Shown here: one piece after another, positions 58,250 through 64,000 of the stretch
Numbering within the stretch: the stretch's first letter is position 1
Layout of the letters: the number at the start of each line of letters is the position of its first letter
NCBI GenBank assembly: GCA_948567375.1
Contig: OX419757.1
Location: 18,910,001 to 18,974,000, forward strand
Reading direction: 5' to 3'
Length of the DNA: 64,000 nucleotides
From: Lunularia cruciata
Lineage: Eukaryota > Streptophyta > Marchantiopsida > Lunulariales > Lunulariaceae
The notes under the pieces: model-generated
What the model saw: only the letters and a program-made list of their open reading frames with translations
The model's database searches: none
Told to the model about the DNA's origin: nothing
Position numbers and translations under genes: made by a program

Positions 58250-59205
58250 ACAAAGGGTTTCAACTTGGAAATATGAAAGACAAGATAGATGCGCATATGA
58301 CAAGGCAAGGCAAGTCAATAAGCAATAAGAGAAACAATTTGGGTGACATCAAAGGGTCATATCCAATTAGGGGCAAGTTTACAAACTTGGGTATCAAATG
58401 GGAGGGGTAGGTTACTAGAGGATAATATGACTTTATCACCGACTTCAAAGGTGAGATCCCGACGATGGTGGTTTGCATATTGTTTTTGATCATTCTGGGC
58501 AACAAGGAGGTAAAATTTGGCTTGTTGGAGAGATGGGGGGAGATGGTGGTCAAGAAGGTTGGAGTAGGAGGGACTTGAGATGGGGGAGGAGCAAGAAGGG
58601 AATTTGGAACAAGCGGATCTTGGCCAAAATTGAGAAACAAAAGGAGAAAATCTGGTGATTGCCTGTTTGGAGTTGTTGTAGGCAAATTCTCCAACTACAA
58701 GACATTCATCCCAATTGGTATGGTGGACATTAACAAAGGCACACAACATATCTTCCAAGGTACAATTTGCACGTTTGGTTTGTCCATCAGTTTGAGGATG
58801 ATAGACAATTGAAAAAGCAAGCTTGATGCCAAGTATATGGAAGAGTGCTTGCCAAAACTTCCCAGTGAACCAAGGATCACAATTGGAGATGAGTACGCAT
58901 GACATCCCATGATGCTTGAAGACATTGTCGAAGTAGATTTGCACTAAGGTTGGAGCATCCATAATATCAAAGTTTGGTGCCAAGTGGATTTACTTCTTAA
59001 GCTTATCCACAAACACCACAATTGCTATGTGTCCTTGCTTTGTCTTGGGCAAGGATGTGATGAGATCCAAGCTCACATGTTCCTATCAAGCAGATGGAAT
59101 GGGGAGTGGTTGAAGGAATCCACTCAGCTTATGGTTGTTGGCCTTGTTGCATTGGCAAATTTCACAAGTGGACAAATTCTTGAACATCTTGAGTCATGTT
59201 GGGAA
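58250..59205 (-). pseudogene. Gypsy G2 integrase remnant
   Basis: The open minus frame 58357-58983 (208 codons) gives APTLVQIYFDNVFKHHG, LISNCDPWFTGKFWQALF, VYHPQTDGQTKRAN (Glu of the triad replaced by Lys here, as in the other copy), EFAYNNSKQAITRFSPF and VGDKVILSSSNLPL. Further right, interrupted frames read SLDLITSLPKTKQGHIAIV and NMTQDVQEFV. The TERxN-to-TKRAN change in both copies may be a family trait or shared decay. Confidence 0.9.
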
Positions 59206-59569
59206 TATGCACATTTTCAAGGCCTAATTCATCCGTTTAGGCTTCCAAAATTGGCTATGTAGTTTCTAGGCTACTTTGGCTCCTACCCTATTAGTAGAAG
59301 TCATCTTTTGGTAACACCTCTATCTGATCTACCTAGCCTATCATACATAACATCATGCTAGATGTTACAAAGCCAATTTCACCTCTAGCTAATATGTCTA
59401 GCTATTGGTATTACAACTTTAGGCTATTTTTAGCTTTTGCCCTATTTGTAGAAGTAATTTTTTGGTGACACCTCTATCTGATCGTCCTAGCCCATCATAC
59501 ATAACATCATCCCAGATGTTACCAGCCAATTTTCACCTCTAGATAATATGTCTAGCTATTGGTATTACA
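59206..59569 (+). repeat. LTR fragment of family S with dimeric terminal subunit
   Basis: It starts at GGGAATATGCACATTTTC and ends GGTATTACA at 59569, matching the 3' half of the solo LTR at 10303-11048. Two tandem subunits of about 180 bp each contain CACCTCTATCTGATC and CTAGCTATTGGTATTACA. The left half of the LTR is missing at the gypsy junction. Confidence 0.88.
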
Positions 59570-61339
59570 CTTATTAGTAGTGAGGTTAAGTTATGATAGT
59601 TGTAGAGAGAGAGTTCCTTCTCCATCTTCATCCTTTGAGATAGCTCCTTCTCCCTCTTTTACCCCTTCTCCCCTTTCTCCATCTATGGAGGGAGCACCTC
59701 CCTCCATGCACTTCAAAGTACATTCATCCTCTTCTTGTTCTATTGACATCACATTTGTTTTAGATGATTGTGTTTGATTGGCTAAGGAGGAAGAGAGACA
59801 TGTGGTTGAGCTAGAGAGGCGATTAGAGAGTGTAGAGGAGTGAGAGAGACTAGTGCACAAGCGTGAGAATAGATTGGAGATTTTTGAGGAGCATATTAGA
59901 TTGTTAGTAGAGAGCGAGACTCCTTTGTGAGCGAGAGGATACCCTTGCTGCAAAGGAGGAGAGACATCTAACCTTTGTATCTTTTGAGATAGAGAGAGCA
60001 AAGATTAGCTGACTTGGACTTGGACATCCTAGGTGCCCTTGCCATGGCTGAGGGTTATAGGGTCCAATTAAAAAATCAAGCATGAGAGTTAGCCTTTGCT
60101 ATGGAGAGGTGCAAGAGTGCACATGTTTAGGTTGAGGAGAGTGACAGTAGTCTAGCTCAAGTGAGGGCTTGTGTTGCTTATCTTGGACCAAGACTACATA
60201 GTATTACTTGTCAGACCCATACTCGTAGTGAGATGAAGACCCAAACCAATGCCACCCTTGTGATAGATGCCACCCATTTGTTACCACATAATGTGGAGAC
60301 TTAGGGGACTCAGATTGAGATTAGAGAGAGGCTTTGTCTATCAAGAGAGTATATTCCATGTATTTTCTTCCTGAGCTTCATGTGGAAGAAGATTATTGTT
60401 GTGGATGTTACTTGTTTGTAATCATTATGGGTTTGTGGTAGCACCAATTTCCGTGCATGGGAGAGTTGGACAACTAGGCATGGTTGGTGCCCTGACACAC
60501 AATCAAGGCCTATAGGGTGGGTCACACATCCTATGTTTTCCATTTCATCTAGTTCTATTTGCTATGCTTTGAGGTTCTCTTGTGGATAGATCTTACTCCG
60601 GTTGGAGTGGGGTGGTTGCTATGAAGTATGTAGTAGTGATTGGAACTCCTAGAGGAGGTTCACACCGGGTCTTGTCTCATGGTATTTTTGTGTTCTACAG
60701 ATGTCCAATGAGATGATGAGTTCAGAGGACTTAAACTTAGAGATCATATTAGCATCTCACTTCATTAGGTTTACCTCTTTATGATCTTTTGATCTTGGAT
60801 AGCTATTCACTCTCTTATTATAGGAACCATCCATATGGTGCTATCTATACTACCCACTTTTTTCCGTATAGGGTAGAGAGAGCATCATACACTTGGTCAT
60901 TTGACCCTTTGATGAGTGCTTTGGACAGATTTGTCCATGATGATATGCCTATTGTTAGTTGGGCAAAAGAGAGGTGGACATCAGGTAGATTGAGTTCTTA
61001 TAGTAGTGACCCATATTCTCTTCTTGCTAGCATTATCAGGCACAAGACTTGGATGATAGGGAGTGGCCACTTTGGTGGTCATTGAGTCCATTTAGGATTC
61101 AACATCATGTATACCATCACAGACTTGAGCACGTAGTAGCAGCACTTAGACACCATGTTGCATCTCCCTCATCTTCTTCATCTCCTTCTCCTCTAGCATA
61201 ATGACATGTTTTAGTGGCTCCACATTTATATACATCTTATGTACATTTATACACATCTTATGTACCACTAGTTTTCTCAAAATTTTATCATGTGTACTCA
61301 ATTTCTCCTTGTCAAACCCTCATATCTATTTTCATGTGT
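59570..61339 (+). other. Unrecognised repeat with coiled-coil-like remnants
   Basis: The + strand near 59780-60060 reads RRLESVEE, KRENRLEIFEEHIRLL and LADLDLDILGALAMAEGYR between stops, typical of charged helices. A 98-codon frame at 60789-61085 reads LILDSYSLSYYRNHPYGAIY and DDMPIVSWAKERW. No family is recognised. The interrupted frames and repeat context suggest the coding part of an unidentified retroelement or transposon. Confidence 0.35.
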
Positions 61340-61690
61340 TTTGATCACTTGTACCTTGCATCAAATAGGGCGCCACTTAGCACCTATGTGCACTACCTAC
61401 AAACAATGAGTGCCATCACACATTGCCCTTAATTGAACCATCCAACCTTGTCAGATCCTAGTGGCACTGGCTATCATCTTGTGGCACAAGGTGCCTATGT
61501 GCGTGATTGGGCATCACCAAAAACCCAACCGGCACCACTCCTATCAGTGCAAACTTTGGGGTGCAACACTATAGTGCATTGGACATCAATGGGCAGCATT
61601 CGGCATTAATGGGTGTAACATTGAGTGCCAATAAGCGGTAGCAAGCGCCAAAGAGCGGCAACTAGCACCGATGAGTGATAAATTTTTCCA
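61340..61690 (+). repeat. Degenerate GGCACC/AATGGG-type repeat block
   Basis: Words such as GGCACTGG, GGTGCCTATGTGCG, CGGCACCACTCC, CATCAATGGGCAGCATT and GCATTAATGGGTG repeat with changes. Related words lie at 55330-55580 and 56570-56990. Confidence 0.5.
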
Positions 61691-61766
61691 TAGTGATAAT
61701 AGTGAGTCTTATCAAGTTTCTTAACTCATCTTTATTAGAAACATACTAAGGTTACATTGTGGTATG

Positions 61767-63060
61767 CTATTTTCTATCATTAGAGTATGATGAATTTGGA
61801 GTAGGATCCGGATGCTCAACTTGAGGTGGCACTTTGAAACACTGGCTTATTTCCTTGGAAGATTTTGTTGCCCGTAAGAGACTCATTTTGATTTCATGAG
61901 TGCGCTTTGATTGTAAACTCTTCTCCTTGAATATGTGTTTGTTTGCCCTAGCTTTCCTTTTATCTGCACTCAATTTCTTCTCAATTTCATTTTTCATTTT
62001 TTCTATCTCTAATCTAACATGCTCGGCTTCCATTTTCATCAATATTTTCTCTCTTTGTCTCATGATAGTGGCTTCTTGTTCAACTTGTCATAACCTCTCC
62101 TATAATGTCTACATTCAACATGGTAATTTTTGCTAAATCCTAAGACAATCACGTATTAGGTGACATTCAAGATACCTTGTTGATATTCCACCTTTTCTCC
62201 TCTTTGGGCCATGTTCTCCTTCTTGGTCAAGGAAAGCACACTTAGATCCATCCCTTGTAGAAGTTAAAGGAGGTGGTGTAATGAAAGCTAAGTCCTCTAT
62301 TTGTGCAACAAATGGTGACTCATCATTGGGTGATCGGATTCCATTGTCCATATAAACATTAGGTATACTTTCCACCTCTTGGTTGTTTGGAACAAACAAG
62401 TGGCATGAGTTTGGAAGCACCACCTTTTGGGGAGATGGGAATTGGAACCTTCCTCCTCTACACCTTCATTGACCTCCTCTATGCCAACCTCGCTCAAATT
62501 GTGATTTTATTCTCCCAAAATTACCATAGCGGGTGGACTATTGTTTGCTTGGTTCTCAAACATTGCTTCCATTCAAGCAAAATGCGTGCACATTCCATTC
62601 AATTTATCTTCTATAGTTATCCACCCTTTACCATATTCCTTCTTTGTGAGACCTTCTCGTGTAGACTTGTTCTTAAGCCTTTGAGTTTCTTTGTGTTGTT
62701 ACATGTACCTCAACTAAAGCCGGTCACTTGTAAATCCGGTCACTTGTCATAGAAGTAGGAAATCCTTGCCCTTCTTAGTTCAAAAACGTTGCCATGAAAC
62801 TAAAAGCCATTGATTTTTGAATAGGCTTTTTGCAATTCCCACCATGAATTTGTGCCAAATGCTTGGCGTCTTCCAAATAATCCAATATTTGGCCATAATG
62901 GTGCGATGCCATGTGAGACTATTCATCCTCTTTGGTTTTGCGGGGCACAGTAGAAGCCATCCTCAAAAGTCCTCCAAATTTCTCTAATGGTTGTTCAAGT
63001 TGCAAATCCAAAGATGAGTTTATAGGTCTTGGATCTGCATTCAAAAGTGAGCCTCTTGCT
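61767..63060 (-). pseudogene. Unrecognised coiled-coil protein remnant
   Basis: The minus frame 61767-62063 is strongly helical and charged (MEAEHVRLEIEKMKNEIEKK). Upstream, in the same direction, frames at 62133-62423 (VPNNQEVESIPNVYMDN, GPKRRKGGISTRYLECH) and about 62780-63060 continue with stops between. The layout of acidic or proline text, a KRRK basic cluster and a long C-terminal helix resembles the accessory DNA-binding proteins of plant DNA transposons, but this is only a guess. Confidence 0.4.
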
Positions 63061-64000
63061 TTACAAAGGCACTTGATCTCCTATTGCTAAATTTTTGTTG
63101 CCCTTTTGGAGTAAGATTCCTTGACCCCCAATCAAATTTCTTGGAATAAAATTTCTTGGTTGCTGCATGGGGGCGTGGATCATTTTCCATAACTCACACT
63201 ATCCTTTGCCTTACTAATCTATGGAAATGAACCACCACACCAATGGAAAACTACTAAACCACCATTTACTTGATTGACAAAGGGAGATTTGTACTCGAGA
63301 TGGTGAATTGAGTTGAGAATTTGAATAGTTCAGAATGTGCATTTTGGATCCGCCAAAAATTTCATAAATCCCACCCCAAGACCAACTCACCCAACCACGT
63401 GGTCATCCTCTCAAGAAACCACATCCCCTCTTGTGACAATAATTTATTTTGATACAACATTGGTGAACCTTTGTAATCTAGCGGCTGATTCTTATAAATG
63501 AATGCAACTTGGATGAAATACGCCATAACTGAATTTACAGAGAGTTCATTTATTACCATCTCATTCTCTTCAAAGTTCACTAAAAATTGTTACAAAATTT
63601 GTTATTTATCCTTTGAATATCTATCAAATCTATTTTTGAAACCCCCTAATGTGCTATATGGCTTCTTTTGGCCAAGTTTCTACTTCGACTCATGTTCTGA
63701 ATGTCTTGCAATCAATGTTTATTTAGTCGAGAGGGCTTAGAAAAAAGAGAGAGAGTTGAAGGGGTTTTAATAAATATTTTTATGGATATCATATCTTTTT
63801 ATGCTTGCATTCAAAGATGTCTTATGAGTAATGTGTGGAGAACAAAGAGCTTCTATTATAATATTACTAATATTCATCAAAATTTAAGGTTTAGGTTAAT
63901 GGTAGATTAAAGACATTTTATGGCTGAGAAATCTCATAGGCATCACTCCAAAGGTGACTAGTAGTTATGAACGGTTATGGAATTTTCACTCACAAAATGT
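63061..64000. other. No gene seen
   Basis: AT-rich sequence with short chance frames on both strands. No domain, repeat partner or RNA gene recognised. Confidence 0.5.

Larger units (their letters stand above)
57573..59205 (-). mobile_element. 3' end of a gypsy G2 chromovirus: integrase, chromodomain, 3' LTR
   Basis: Reading leftwards on the minus strand, the order is integrase, chromodomain, a purine-rich GGTGGAGGAATA tract at about 57973-57984, then the LTR (57573-57972, TGTAACAATATGG to TTTTACA). The right edge at about 59205 is a break within the integrase zinc-binding region, where family S LTR sequence begins. It supplies the part of the family that is missing from the copy at 14234-17596. 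Confidence 0.9.

Overview
The window looks like nuclear DNA of a land plant or a close streptophyte relative, and it is mostly transposon. The evidence is initiator-Met-tRNA primer-binding sites behind plant-style LTRs, plant-type Ty1/copia and chromodomain Ty3/gypsy elements, a plant telobox (TTTAGGG repeats), and one intron-containing gene of the plant At4g08455-like BTB/POZ family. I cannot name the species; a bryophyte or another early-diverging lineage is possible but unproven. No bacterial operons, rRNA, CRISPR array or convincing tRNA were found.

Region 1 (1-4877): the 3' two thirds of an unusual Ty3/gypsy element on the + strand. The window opens inside a DNMT3/DRM-like cytosine-5 DNA methyltransferase domain. 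The same reading frame then carries reverse transcriptase, RNase H, an integrase with its zinc-binding and catalytic motifs, and a C-terminal PHD finger. At least eight premature stops break the frame, and nearly all could come from C-to-T or G-to-A changes. One LTR and a truncated tandem LTR copy follow. A retroelement carrying both a DNA-methylation writer and a likely chromatin reader is the most interesting object here.

Region 2 (4878-19200): a repeat region. It holds a minisatellite with a 47-bp and a 106/153-bp higher-order rhythm (5655-6695), the 5' part of a reverse-strand chromodomain-type gypsy element (7100-8364), a solo LTR with target-site duplication (8615-9210), and a nest (10065-18650). 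The nest is a reverse-strand copia element bounded by two LTRs of about 637 bp. Its 3' LTR was hit by another solo LTR (10303-11048), and its body by a forward gypsy element (14234-17596).

Region 3 (19200-48200): mostly non-coding. It holds a 2-kb decayed repeat field, several short tandem duplications, two long near-perfect hairpins, one TA-flanked MITE with 15-bp inverted ends, and dispersed GC-rich motifs. I recognise no protein gene in it.

Region 4 (48262-49771): the single convincing host gene, a two-exon BTB/POZ protein of about 281 residues.

Region 5 (49772-64000): intergenic DNA, a decayed PIF/Harbinger (HARBI1-like) transposase, the 3' end of a reverse-strand chromodomain gypsy element, an LTR fragment of the solo-LTR family, GGTGCC-rich repeats and unrecognised coiled-coil remnants.
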